Source: Prauserella endophytica
GTDB lineage: Bacteria > Actinomycetota > Actinomycetes > Mycobacteriales > Pseudonocardiaceae
Length of the DNA: 64,000 nucleotides
Assembly (NCBI RefSeq): GCF_005146945.1
Contig: NZ_SWMS01000003.1
Coordinates: 248,001 to 312,000, forward strand
Reading direction: 5' to 3'
Shown here: positions 17,707-25,193 of the stretch, piece after piece
How positions within the stretch are numbered: the first letter of the stretch is position 1
How the letters are laid out: every line of letters begins with the position of its first letter
Notes under the pieces: generated by a model
Told to the model about the DNA's origin: nothing
Database searches by the model: none
Seen by the model: the letters and a program-made list of their open reading frames with translations, nothing else
Made by a program: the position numbers and the translations under genes

Positions 17707-17833
17707 GCGATCACGATAACGGACGTGCTGTCGCGGCCGGCTTTCGCCGAGACCGCCGACCACCACGAGAAGATCGTCGGCGCGTGCGCAGACCGCCGAT
17801 CCTCACCGTTCACTCGTTCGGTTCGACGCGCGG

Positions 17834-17876
17834 CAGCGGTGTGCTCCCCGGCGCGGCGCCGGGGAGCACACCGCTG
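17834..17876 (-). terminator. Strong intrinsic hairpin after GDPD gene
   Basis: Perfect 21-bp arms (17834-17854 and 17856-17876) meet at a single central base; the arm includes AGCGGTGTGCTCCCCGGCGC. It lies three bases past the GDPD stop on the minus strand. There is no T-tract, as is usual for actinomycete terminators. The rest of 17707-17833, upstream of the small ORF, shows no clear feature. Confidence 0.8.
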
Positions 17877-17879
17877 AGC

Positions 17880-19274
17880 TCAGCGGCCGATGTGGTCGAA
17901 CTGCAGGTAGTCCAGGTTGAAGTTCTGGTAGGCGTTCTCGTCCATCCGCACGACGAACTCGTGCTCTCCCTTGCCGAGGTACCGCCGCTCCAGCGGCTGC
18001 ACCTCGAACGCCTCGTGGTGCGTGGTGTTGCCGATCGAGAACGGCCCGCTCTCGGTGTGCCCCCAGTCGAGCGTGATCGTGCCGGCGGGGGAGTAGGGCG
18101 AGGAGACGCGGGCGGACACGTCGTAGACGCCGGCCTTCTCGACGGTGACCGAGTACTTCAGCCACTCGCCCGCCCTGATCCAGTTGACTGCGATGGCGCC
18201 CTCCAGGTCGCAGATGTCGACGCCCTCGTCAAGGCGCGCCACCGTGCAGCGGTTCGGATCGAGGTCGTGGTAACCCACGCCCTCCCCGCCGGGCGCGAAG
18301 TCCTCGGCCTCGACACGGATCGACCGGTTGCCGGGCAGCTTGCCGTACCGGTCGAGGTCGCCGCCGTCGCGCCAGTAGTCCAGCGCCTCGACGTTGTCGG
18401 TCTGGATCATGCTCGCGCCGTAGCTTCGCACGACCGTGCGCCAGCCGAGCCGCTCGTCGCGCAGCGACGCCTCGTCCGTGTAGTCGATGGCGAGGTTCTT
18501 CCACATCGTGTTGATCCAAATCCTGCTTTCCTCGCGGATCTTCGCGAGCGTCGCGGGCTGGACCTGCGGGTCGGCGGCGTCGTCGAACACCACCTCGTAC
18601 GCCACGGGCTGGCGGCCGGGGAAGGTGCCGACGACACCGGCCGTGCCGTCGTTGATGATGTGCATGTAGAGGATCTCCGGATCCTTCTCCATGAACGCCG
18701 CCGCCTCGGCGACCGTCGGGCTGCCCTTGAACAGGCCGTGGTCGACCGTGCCGGTCCGGCGCAGCACCTCGTACATCTGCTCGCGCACGGGCCAGCCCTT
18801 GTCGAGGTTCACCATCGCCCTGTCCTTGACGGCGAGCATGGCCTCCTCGAACGTCGGCACCGTGTGTGACGTGAGCGGAGCCTGTGCGCCGCCGAGGCCC
18901 TTCTTCAGGCGCAACGACTTGACCTGCGCGAGCGTGAGCTCCGAGACCTTGCCGGTCCCGTTGGTCGTGCGGTCCACGGTCTCGTCGTGCATGAGCACCA
19001 GGTGCCCGTCGCGCGTCGGGCGCACGTCGATCTCCACGATCTCGGCGCCGTCGGCGATCGCGTGCCGGATGGCCGCGAGCGAGTTCTCCGGCGCGTCGCG
19101 CCACTGCCCCCGGTGGGCGGCGATCAGCAGCGGCGCGCCCGGGTCGTGGCGCAGCAGCCGGTCGTGGATGCGGTCGAGGTCGGTACGGCCGGAGGCCGCC
19201 GCGGGCGCGGCGACCAGCGAGGCGAACACGGCGACGATGGCCGCGACGAGGACGAGTCGGATTCTTCGGACCAT
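17880..19274 (-). CDS. Secreted glycerophosphodiester phosphodiesterase with CBM6-like tail
   Basis: The 464-residue protein has a signal peptide (about 1-28), a GDPD TIM barrel and a C-terminal beta-sandwich (about 335-464) resembling CBM6 (AEDFAPGGEGVGYHD, WLKYSVTVEKAGVYDV). Catalytic and metal motifs of GDPD are visible: AAHRGQW, PENSLAAI, EIDVRPTRDGHLVLMHD and TTNGTG. GDPDs cleave glycerophosphodiesters to glycerol 3-phosphate; the carbohydrate-binding tail suggests a polymer substrate such as teichoic acid or anchoring to wall glycan, which is inference. ATG 19274 begins the signal peptide. Confidence 0.83.
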   Translation of the reverse strand: MVRRIRLVLVAAIVAVFASLVAAPAAASGRTDLDRIHDRLLRHDPGAPLLIAAHRGQWRDAPENSLAAIRHAIADGAEIVEIDVRPTRDGHLVLMHDETVDRTTNGTGKVSELTLAQVKSLRLKKGLGGAQAPLTSHTVPTFEEAMLAVKDRAMVNLDKGWPVREQMYEVLRRTGTVDHGLFKGSPTVAEAAAFMEKDPEILYMHIINDGTAGVVGTFPGRQPVAYEVVFDDAADPQVQPATLAKIREESRIWINTMWKNLAIDYTDEASLRDERLGWRTVVRSYGASMIQTDNVEALDYWRDGGDLDRYGKLPGNRSIRVEAEDFAPGGEGVGYHDLDPNRCTVARLDEGVDICDLEGAIAVNWIRAGEWLKYSVTVEKAGVYDVSARVSSPYSPAGTITLDWGHTESGPFSIGNTTHHEAFEVQPLERRYLGKGEHEFVVRMDENAYQNFNLDYLQFDHIGR

Positions 19275-19401
19275 GAGCGGTGAGTCTCGGCCGGGCGGAC
19301 GTCCGGATCGTGAACGCTCGCGGGGTGTTTTGCTGAACGCCGGATAGATCTTGATACTCCTTGGACGTCGAGTAAGGACGCGGACGGAGAGTGAGCACGC
19401 G

Positions 19402-20157
19402 ATGAGCAAGGTGGCCCTGCACAACGACGGCGGGCAGTGGACCCTGACGCTGACCGACCCGGATCGGCGCAACTGCCTGGACGAGGAGATGGTCCGGGAG
19501 CTCGGGGACGCCGTGTCGGCCGTCGCCGGGCAGCCCGCCGCGAGGACGCTCGTCGTCACGGGGCAGGGCACCGCCTTCTGCGCGGGCGCCGACCTGCCGG
19601 CCCTGTTCGGGGAGGCCGCGGGCCGTTCGGTCGGTGAACTGCGCGGCCACCTGCACAACGTCTACGACAGCTTCCTGCGGCTTCGGGCACTGAAGATCCC
19701 GACCATCGCGGCAGTGCAGGGCGCGGCCGTCGGCGCCGGGCTCAACCTCGCGATGGCGTGCGATGTCCGGATCGCCGGCCCGCGCGCGTCGTTCGCGGCC
19801 ACGTTCTCGAAGATCGGCCTGCACCCCGGTGGCGGTTGCACGTGGTTCCTCGTCGACGCGCTCGGCCCGCAGAAGGCGCTCGCGCTGCTGCTCGACGGGG
19901 GTGCGCTCGACGGTGCGGAGGCCGTCCGTCAGGGACTCGCGCTGGAGCTGGCCGATGACCCGCTCGCCGCCGCCCACGACAAGGCCGCCCGGTGGGCAGC
20001 GCTCGACCCGGCGCTCGCTCGCGACATCAAGTCCGCGGTCGGCGTGGCGCGCTCCGGCGACTTCGGCGCGACCCTGGAGTTCGAGTCGTGGGCGCAGGCC
20101 TCGTCGGCCACCGGGCCCGCGATCCAGGAGGTCGTCGCGAGGTTCCGCAAATCGTGA
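19402..20157 (+). CDS. Crotonase-fold protein lacking both catalytic glutamates
   Basis: The 251-residue protein has the crotonase/enoyl-CoA hydratase fold, with the oxyanion-hole segment FCAGADL and the second loop GAAVGAG. The two Glu residues of true hydratases are absent: the position in GLNLAMACD is Asn, and the position in FAATFSKIGL is Ser. It is therefore more likely an isomerase, dehalogenase-like or other family member than a classical hydratase. ATG 19402 is preferred; an in-frame start 17 codons upstream has no better ribosome site. It stands alone, with a hairpin after the stop. Confidence 0.75.
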   Translation: MSKVALHNDGGQWTLTLTDPDRRNCLDEEMVRELGDAVSAVAGQPAARTLVVTGQGTAFCAGADLPALFGEAAGRSVGELRGHLHNVYDSFLRLRALKIPTIAAVQGAAVGAGLNLAMACDVRIAGPRASFAATFSKIGLHPGGGCTWFLVDALGPQKALALLLDGGALDGAEAVRQGLALELADDPLAAAHDKAARWAALDPALARDIKSAVGVARSGDFGATLEFESWAQASSATGPAIQEVVARFRKS

Positions 20158-20188
20158 CGGTCTCGTGGGCGGCCGGTCACGAGACCGT
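20157..20188 (+). terminator. Hairpin after crotonase gene
   Basis: ACGGTCTCGTG (20157-20167) pairs perfectly with CACGAGACCGT (20178-20188) around a ten-base loop, beginning at the last base of the stop codon. Confidence 0.72.
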
Positions 20189-20630
20189 GGCGGCCGCGGC
20201 CGGGAACGTCGGCGTGGCTCGCGCTCGATCTCGCGCTGCGCGAGCCCGGCCGCGTCGCGGGCGGTGACCGCTCGGTCCGGGCGGCCTCGGTGACCTGGGG
20301 TGGCGGATGCGCCGCTGGATGGCCACCGGCCTGGCGGTCATGCTCGCGCCCGCCTTCGTCCGCCGCTGGTTCGGCCAGGGTTCGGCCCACAGCGCGTTCA
20401 CCGACCCGATGCACCGGCGGGTACCGCGCACGGCATGGACCTGTTCACGCCCGAGCGCCCGCGGGACCGGATCCTGCGCGGGATTCACGAGGGCTGAGGT
20501 TCACCCCGGAAAGCGGCGCGAAGTTCTTGAAAGAAGCCCGGAGGCGGTGTCGGATCGGGGCGGCGGCGTTCGTGGGAGTGGTGAGAGGCCGCCTGCGAGG
20601 GGCGTCCCGAGCGGAAAGGGAACCGCGATC
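20189..20630. other. About 440 bp with no intact gene, possibly decayed coding DNA
   Basis: No frame with start, ribosome site and sustained actinomycete third-position bias spans this stretch. Fragments reading like NVGVALALDLALREPGRVAG across frames faintly recall an alpha/beta hydrolase, but this is not strong enough to call a pseudogene. The end (about 20590-20630) holds GAAAGGGAACC, a candidate ribosome site for the DHFR-like gene. Confidence 0.35.
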
Positions 20631-21231
20631 ATGAAACTGACCGCTACCATCCAGGTCTCCGTCGATGGCGTGATGCAGGGAAACGGTGGGCCGGACCGAG
20701 CCGGCGGGTTCGAGCGAGGCGGGTGGGCCAGGCCGCTGTTCGACAGTGAAGCCATGGCCTTCGTCGACCAGGTGTACCAGCGCGCCGACGCGTTCCTGTT
20801 CGGCCGTCGGACCTACGAGCTGTTCGCCGGGTACTGGGGCGTGAGGGAAGATCTGGAGAACCCCATCGTCGGTGCCCTGAACACGAAGCCCAAGTACGTC
20901 GCATCGAGCACGCTCACCGATCCGAAGTGGTCGGAAAACGACCGTACTCTCCGGTGACCTGGCGGCCGCCATCGGCGAGCTCAAGGCCAAGCCGGCGGGT
21001 GAGCTGCAGGTGCACGGCAGCGGCGCCCTGACGCGGTGGCTGCTCGAGAACGGCCTCGTCGACGAGTTGAACCTGCTGCTCGTCCCGGTGATCGTCGGCC
21101 AGGGCGCGCGACTGTTCCCCGCCACCGGCCCGGACATGGCGCTCGACCTGGTCGAATCGCGAGCCTTCCCGGAGGGCATCACGCTCCAGGTCTACCGGCC
21201 GGCAGGGCGTCCGAGGTATGCGACCGACTGA
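20631..21231 (+). pseudogene. DHFR-family (RibD C-terminal-like) protein, frameshifted
   Basis: The first frame (20631-20957) reads MKLTATIQVSVDGVMQG and continues through FGRRTYELFAGYW and YVASSTLTDPKWSEN, then hits TGA. From about 20941 the next frame continues as TVLSGDLAAAIGELKAKPAGELQVHGSGALTRWLL to the end at 21231. Together they match a full COG0262 dihydrofolate-reductase-like protein of about 200 residues. One missing base after GAAAAC (20933-20941) explains the break; restoring it gives the family's usual ENTTVLSGD. It could be a true mutation or an assembly error. It precedes the DGPF/ECF pair. Confidence 0.8.
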
Positions 21232-21245
21232 GGAGGTGGTCCGAG

Positions 21246-21569
21246 ATGCAGTACCTGGTTTCCGTGATCGACGACAAGACGAACTCGGCCACCTCGGACG
21301 AGATGGCTGCCATCCACGCGTTCAATGACCGGCTCAAGGCGGAGGGCCACTGGGTCTTCGCCGGTGGCCTCGCCTCGCCCAGCTCGGCCACCGTGATCGA
21401 CAATCGCGGCGCGGAGGCGATGTTCACCGACGGGCCCTTCCTGGAGTCGAAGGAGTACCTCGCCGGCTTCTGGGTGATGGAGGCCGCCGACCTGGACGTG
21501 GCGCTCAAACTCGCCGCCGAGGGGTCGAGGGCCTGCAACCGGAAGGTCGAGGTGCGGCCGTTCCTGTGA
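21246..21569 (+). CDS. DGPF/YCII-domain protein
   Basis: This 107-residue protein is a YCII-related dimeric alpha-beta barrel with the hallmark TDGPFLESKEYLAGFWV. Proteins of this type are the constant genomic partners of ECF42 sigma factors, and their biochemical role is still unclear. ATG 21246 has GGAGGTGG a few bases upstream. Its TGA overlaps the GTG of the sigma factor as GTGA, so the two are cotranslated. Confidence 0.88.
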   Translation: MQYLVSVIDDKTNSATSDEMAAIHAFNDRLKAEGHWVFAGGLASPSSATVIDNRGAEAMFTDGPFLESKEYLAGFWVMEAADLDVALKLAAEGSRACNRKVEVRPFL

Positions 21570-22798
21570 ACGGGGTCGACGTCCAGGAGGCGATCACCTG
21601 GGCCCACCGCGAGGAGTGGGCCCGGGTCGTCGCCACCCTGACCAGGCGTTTCCGCGACCTCGACATCGCCGAGGAGGCGGCGGCCGAGGCGTTCGCGACC
21701 GCCGTGGAGCGGTGGCCGGCCGACGGCGTTCCCCCCAACCCCGGCGCCTGGCTGACCACCACCGCCAACCGCAAGGCCATCGACCGGATCCGGCGCGAGA
21801 ACAAGCGCGACGACAAGCAGAAGGAGGCTCAGCTGTTGGCCGACGACGATCCACCCGGGCCTCTCGGCGCCATCGACGACGAGCGCCTCCGGCTGATCTT
21901 CACCTGCTGCCACCCGTCGCTCGCGATGGAGACCCGCGTGGCGCTGACCCTGCGCATGGTCGGCGGTCTGACCGTGCCCGAGATCGCGCGTGCCTTCCTG
22001 GTCCAGGAGGCCACCAAGGGGCAGCGGATCACCCGTGCGAAGGCCAAGATCAAGGCGGCGGGCATTCCCTACCGGGTGCCGTCCGCGGAGGATCTCCCGG
22101 CACGCGTCTCCGGCGTACTCGCCGTCCTGTTTCTCGTCTTCAACGAGGGCTACCTGGCGACCGGCCCCGGCACCGATCCCGTACGTCACGACCTGACCGC
22201 CGAGGCGATCCGCCTCACCCGCCTGGTCCGTGCCCTCCTGCCGGAGGACGGCGAGGTGGCCGGGCTGCTGGCGCTGATGCTGCTCACCGAGGCCCGCCGC
22301 GCCGCCCGGGTGTCGGCGAGCGGCGAGCTGGTCACCCTCGACGAGCAGGACCGAGGGGCCTGGGACGTGGCACTGATCGCCGATGGGCATCAACTGGTGC
22401 GCGAGCGACTGGCCGCGGGGGTCGCGCCGGGCCGCTACCAGATACTCGCGGCGATCAACGCCGTGCACACCTCTGCCCGGGACGTTCGCGACACCGACTG
22501 GTCGCAGGTCGTCGCCCTCTACGACCAGCTCGTCCGCCTCGACCCCTCGCCGATCATCGCCCTCAACCGGGCCATCGCGGTCGCCGAGATCGACGGCCCG
22601 GAGGTGGCGCTGGCGGCCGTCGACCGTCTCGAGAGCAAACTGGCCGCATATCACGCCTACCACGCGACCCGCGCGGACCTGCTGCGTCGGCTGGGCCGCA
22701 GCCGGGATTCGCGCGCGGCGTACGACAAGGCCATCGAGCTGGCGGGCAACACCGCCGAGATCGCCTACCTGGCACGCCGCCGCGACCAGCTGGGATAG
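21566..22798 (+). CDS. ECF sigma factor, ECF42 type with C-terminal extension
   Basis: The 410-residue protein has sigma region 2 (about 1-80, with PGAWLTTTANRKAIDRIRRE), region 4 (about 110-170, with LTLRMVGGLTVPEIARAFLV) and a long all-helical C-terminal extension of some 230 residues (LLTEARRAARVS, QLVRERLAAGVAPGRYQILAAINAVH). That tail, and the adjacent DGPF gene, define the ECF42 group, which has no anti-sigma factor and whose tail is needed for activity. Start is GTG 21566. Likely targets are DGPF genes, including the one just upstream. Confidence 0.86.
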   Translation: MNGVDVQEAITWAHREEWARVVATLTRRFRDLDIAEEAAAEAFATAVERWPADGVPPNPGAWLTTTANRKAIDRIRRENKRDDKQKEAQLLADDDPPGPLGAIDDERLRLIFTCCHPSLAMETRVALTLRMVGGLTVPEIARAFLVQEATKGQRITRAKAKIKAAGIPYRVPSAEDLPARVSGVLAVLFLVFNEGYLATGPGTDPVRHDLTAEAIRLTRLVRALLPEDGEVAGLLALMLLTEARRAARVSASGELVTLDEQDRGAWDVALIADGHQLVRERLAAGVAPGRYQILAAINAVHTSARDVRDTDWSQVVALYDQLVRLDPSPIIALNRAIAVAEIDGPEVALAAVDRLESKLAAYHAYHATRADLLRRLGRSRDSRAAYDKAIELAGNTAEIAYLARRRDQLG

Positions 22799-22824
22799 TG
22801 CCGCGCCTGGAAAGCCGACGCGGA

Positions 22825-22854
22825 TTGTCGGTGGCCTATGCGAACATATGTTCG
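22825..22854 (+). promoter_or_regulatory. dinB damage promoter: RecA-NDp-type element plus LexA box
   Basis: TTGTCGGTG at 22825-22833 matches exactly the upstream element (TTGTCRGTG) of the RecA-NDp/PafBC damage promoters of mycobacteria; the spaced -10 position (N8, 22842-22847) reads GAACAT, one base from TANNNT. CGAACATATGTTCG at 22841-22854 is a perfect LexA (SOS) palindrome of the Gram-positive CGAAC-N4-GTTCG type. The two overlap each other and the annotated ATG. Confidence 0.72.
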
Positions 22855-24044
22855 TGTCGAACGAGGGGCCGATCCTGCATGCCGACCTCGACGCGTTCTA
22901 CGCGTCGGTGGAGCAGCGCGATGACCCGCGCCTGCGTGGCAGGCCCGTCATCGTCGGTGGCGGGGTCGTGCTCGCGGCCAGCTACGAGGCCAAGGCCCAC
23001 GGCGTGCGCACGGCCATGGGGGGAGCGCTCGCGAAACGGCTGTGCCCGCAGGCGATCGTGGTGCCGCCGCGGATGTCGGCCTACTCGGAGGCGAGCAAAG
23101 CCGTGTTCGCCGTCTTCGGGCAGACCACCCCCGTGGTCGAGGGCCTTTCGATCGACGAGGCGTTCCTCGACGTCGGCGGTCTGCGGCGGATCGCGGGCAC
23201 GCCGACCGAGATCGCGCGCCGGCTGCGGCAGGACGTGGCGGAGCAGGTAGGGCTGCCCATCACGGTCGGCGTGGCCAGGACGAAGTTCCTCGCCAAGGTC
23301 GCCAGCGGGGTCGCCAAGCCGGACGGGCTGCTGGTCGTGCCCCACGACGGGGAGCTGGCGTTCCTGCATCCGCTCTCGGTCGAGCGGCTCTGGGGCGTCG
23401 GCCGCGTCACCGCGGAGAAGCTGCGCAAGCGGGGCATCACCACGGTCGGTCAGGTCGCCGCCCTGGACGAGCGCTCGCTGGTGTCGATGCTGGGGCGGGC
23501 CTCGGGGCGGCACCTGCACGCGCTCTCCCACAACCGTGACCCGCGTCGCGTGCAGGTCGGCCGCAGGCGTCGTTCGATGGGCGCCCAGCGGGCTCTCGGC
23601 CGCAGGAGGCGGTCACCGGCGGAGCTGGACGCGCTGCTCGCCGGCCTCGTCGACAAGCTCGCCAGGCGGCTGCGCGCCGCGAAGCGGGTGTGCCGCACCG
23701 TGGTGCTCCGTCTGCGCTACGCCGACTTCACGCGCGTGACGCGGTCGCACACCATCGCCGAGTCCACCGCCCACACCGAGACGATCCTCGCCACGGCCAG
23801 GATCCTGCTGGTCGCCGCGATGCCGACGATCCAGCGTGAAGGGCTCACCCTCATCGGTGTCGCGCTCACCAACCTCGCCGACGACGGCGCCGTCCAGCTC
23901 GCGCTGCCCTTCGACGAGCAGTCGGGCAGCGCGCTGGACTCCACATTGGACACCGTGCGCGACCGGTTCGGCGCGGCCTCGGTCACCAGGGCGACGCTGC
24001 TCGGCCGCGATCCCGGCCTTTCCGTGCCGCTACTGCCCGACTAG
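22848..24044 (+). CDS. dinB: DNA polymerase IV (Y family)
   Basis: This translesion polymerase has palm motifs HADLDAFYASVEQ (Asp13 metal ligand) and SIDEAFLDV (Asp103, Glu104), a GRVTAEKLRKRG helix-hairpin-helix region, a little-finger domain, and a C-terminal beta-clamp motif QLALPF. Length is 398 residues from ATG 22848. That ATG sits inside the LexA box; the damage promoter predicts a start near 22853-22855, so the true start may be GTG 22854, two codons later, on a leaderless mRNA. A hairpin repeat follows the stop. Confidence 0.88.
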   Translation: MFVSNEGPILHADLDAFYASVEQRDDPRLRGRPVIVGGGVVLAASYEAKAHGVRTAMGGALAKRLCPQAIVVPPRMSAYSEASKAVFAVFGQTTPVVEGLSIDEAFLDVGGLRRIAGTPTEIARRLRQDVAEQVGLPITVGVARTKFLAKVASGVAKPDGLLVVPHDGELAFLHPLSVERLWGVGRVTAEKLRKRGITTVGQVAALDERSLVSMLGRASGRHLHALSHNRDPRRVQVGRRRRSMGAQRALGRRRRSPAELDALLAGLVDKLARRLRAAKRVCRTVVLRLRYADFTRVTRSHTIAESTAHTETILATARILLVAAMPTIQREGLTLIGVALTNLADDGAVQLALPFDEQSGSALDSTLDTVRDRFGAASVTRATLLGRDPGLSVPLLPD

Positions 24045-24116
24045 GCCGTGTCCGATGATGCCGTGTCGATGATTCTGTGCCGGGCGAGCCGGGACCAGCG
24101 TGGCGGCTCGCCCGGC
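24043..24116. repeat. Diverged repeat, copy 2, with hairpin; probable dinB terminator
   Basis: It starts inside the dinB stop codon with AGGCCGTGTCCGATGAT. A perfect 13-bp stem, GCCGGGCGAGCCG (24079-24091) with CGGCTCGCCCGGC (24104-24116), has a 12-base loop. The related copy is at 15171-15232. Confidence 0.6.
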
Positions 24117-24560
24117 GGCAACCGGATAGGCATCATCTGCCGCGCGTTCGCAGGCGAGCCCGTGGTGGTGCTGCCCGTGGAGGACGTGAAGCTGCCCGCG
24201 CGGGCACCAGCGCGGTGCGAGAGCGGCCGGGCGTCGCCAAAGGTCGGTGCGGCTGGCCGAGCCCGCCCACCTGCCGTTCGCCTCGGTGGGCTACGACGCG
24301 GCGCCGGAGATCTACCGCCGGATCGACGAGCTGGTGAGCGGTTTCGGCGTGCGCAGGCGGATGGTGGTGGAGGGACACAACTTGTGCGGGCTCGCCCACG
24401 TGGTGGCGCCGGAGCAGGCGTTCACGCTCATCGGTGTGGAGGCCGCATCGCCACCGTCGCCGTGTGTCGTGCCGACCGGGCCGAGCCGCCCGTGCGTGTG
24501 GTGCTGGCCGGGCCGAGCCGGCCGGTGTGGTAGCCGACCTCGTCGCGGTGGTGCGCGGGC
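24117..24560 (+). pseudogene. Remnant of a LysR-type regulator effector domain
   Basis: Two pieces in different frames resemble the substrate-binding half of a LysR-type regulator. FAGEPVVVLPVED (about 24148-24186) is followed after a frame change by LPFASVGYDAAPEIYRRIDEL and VEGHNLCGLAHVVAPEQAFTLIG (about 24270-24440). No helix-turn-helix domain, start codon or ribosome site is present, and the reading breaks again after about 24450. I read this as a decayed, 5'-truncated gene. The family call is tentative. Confidence 0.45.
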
Positions 24561-24623
24561 TCGACCGCGTCTGACGGTCTTCCCGCCCGGAATGGCTCGG
24601 TTCGTCACAACCGTCCTAGTGCC

Positions 24624-25001
24624 CTACTCCCTTCCGCTGCGTGCGCGGTAGCGGATGTGATGCTGCGGCACGAAGGCCGTGATCAGCGTCCGCCACTCGA
24701 GATCCGCCGTGAGCAGCTGGTAGCTCACGATCCCCAGCGGCGCCCCGTCCACCGCGGGCATCCAGCCGCGTAGCAGACCCTTGACCTCGTAGCGGTACTG
24801 CAGCCCGTCGGGGGCGTCGTCGTGGAACGCGAACGGATCGCGCCGCAGCGCCGCCCGCAGGTCCACCCACACCCATTGGGCGGGCTCCACCGGCCGGTAC
24901 CCCGGAGGCGGGGCGTCGGACGGCGTCCACACCGGGCGGGTGGGCGTCGAGCTGACGTCGCGCCGCCACCACCGGCACGGCGGCTGAGCTGGTTTGTTCA
25001 C
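24624..25001 (-). CDS. Unknown protein behind a LexA box (candidate SOS gene)
   Basis: The 125-residue protein is rich in Trp, Arg, Pro and Tyr and has no signal peptide or membrane helix. I do not recognise the family; segments such as WVWVDLRAALRRDPFAF and LITAFVPQHHIRYR give no motif I can name. GTG 25001 is chosen because GGGAG lies just upstream and because a near-perfect -35 and a perfect SOS palindrome lie 27-54 bp before it. With dinB also under an SOS box 580 bp away, it is a candidate damage-response gene of new type. Confidence 0.6.
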   Translation of the reverse strand: MNKPAQPPCRWWRRDVSSTPTRPVWTPSDAPPPGYRPVEPAQWVWVDLRAALRRDPFAFHDDAPDGLQYRYEVKGLLRGWMPAVDGAPLGIVSYQLLTADLEWRTLITAFVPQHHIRYRARSGRE

Positions 25002-25027
25002 GCGCACTCCCTGACTGACCGCTCGAT

Positions 25028-25055
25028 TCGAACAAGAGTTCGACCGCGTTGTCAA
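25028..25055 (-). promoter_or_regulatory. LexA (SOS) box and promoter of the unknown gene
   Basis: TCGAACAAGAGTTCGA (25028-25043) is a perfect CGAAC-N4-GTTCG palindrome with flanking T and A. On the minus strand TTGACA lies at 25055-25050, and a 17-18 base spacer puts the -10 inside the box, the expected place for repression by LexA. Confidence 0.72.
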
Positions 25056-25087
25056 GGGGCTGTCACGCCGGTCACCGGGCCGGTACC

Positions 25088-25192
25088 GGGAACGCGCAAC
25101 TCGCTGTCGGGAACGCGCAACTCGTTGTCCTGAGCGCAGAACTCGGCGTCTGGAGCGGGCGACTCGCGGGCGTGAGCGTACGACTCGCGAGG
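25088..25192. repeat. 21-bp repeat array 1, five tandem units
   Basis: Five head-to-tail 21-bp units start at 25088, 25109, 25130, 25151 and 25172. Units 1 and 2 differ at one base; units 3-5 drift but keep the GARCGNNCRACTCG core (allowing GA for CA). The array ends one base before the thioesterase stop codon (TTA at 25194-25196 on plus). On the minus strand it would be the 3' UTR of the FadD-MaoC-thioesterase operon. Confidence 0.85.
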
Positions 25193-25193
25193 G

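Noticed and set aside
17262-18869. 535-codon plus-strand frame over GDPD
   Set aside because: It lies antisense to the intact GDPD and BisC genes and has no recognisable domain; the third-position GC bias follows the minus strand.
20189-20630. Membrane or phage-like small protein reading MRRWMATGLAVMLAPAF
   Set aside because: It has no ribosome site, its frame runs into the DHFR-like gene without a stop, and the composition is not gene-like.
25088-25192. CRISPR array
   Set aside because: The 21-bp units are directly adjacent and have no unique spacers; no cas genes are present.
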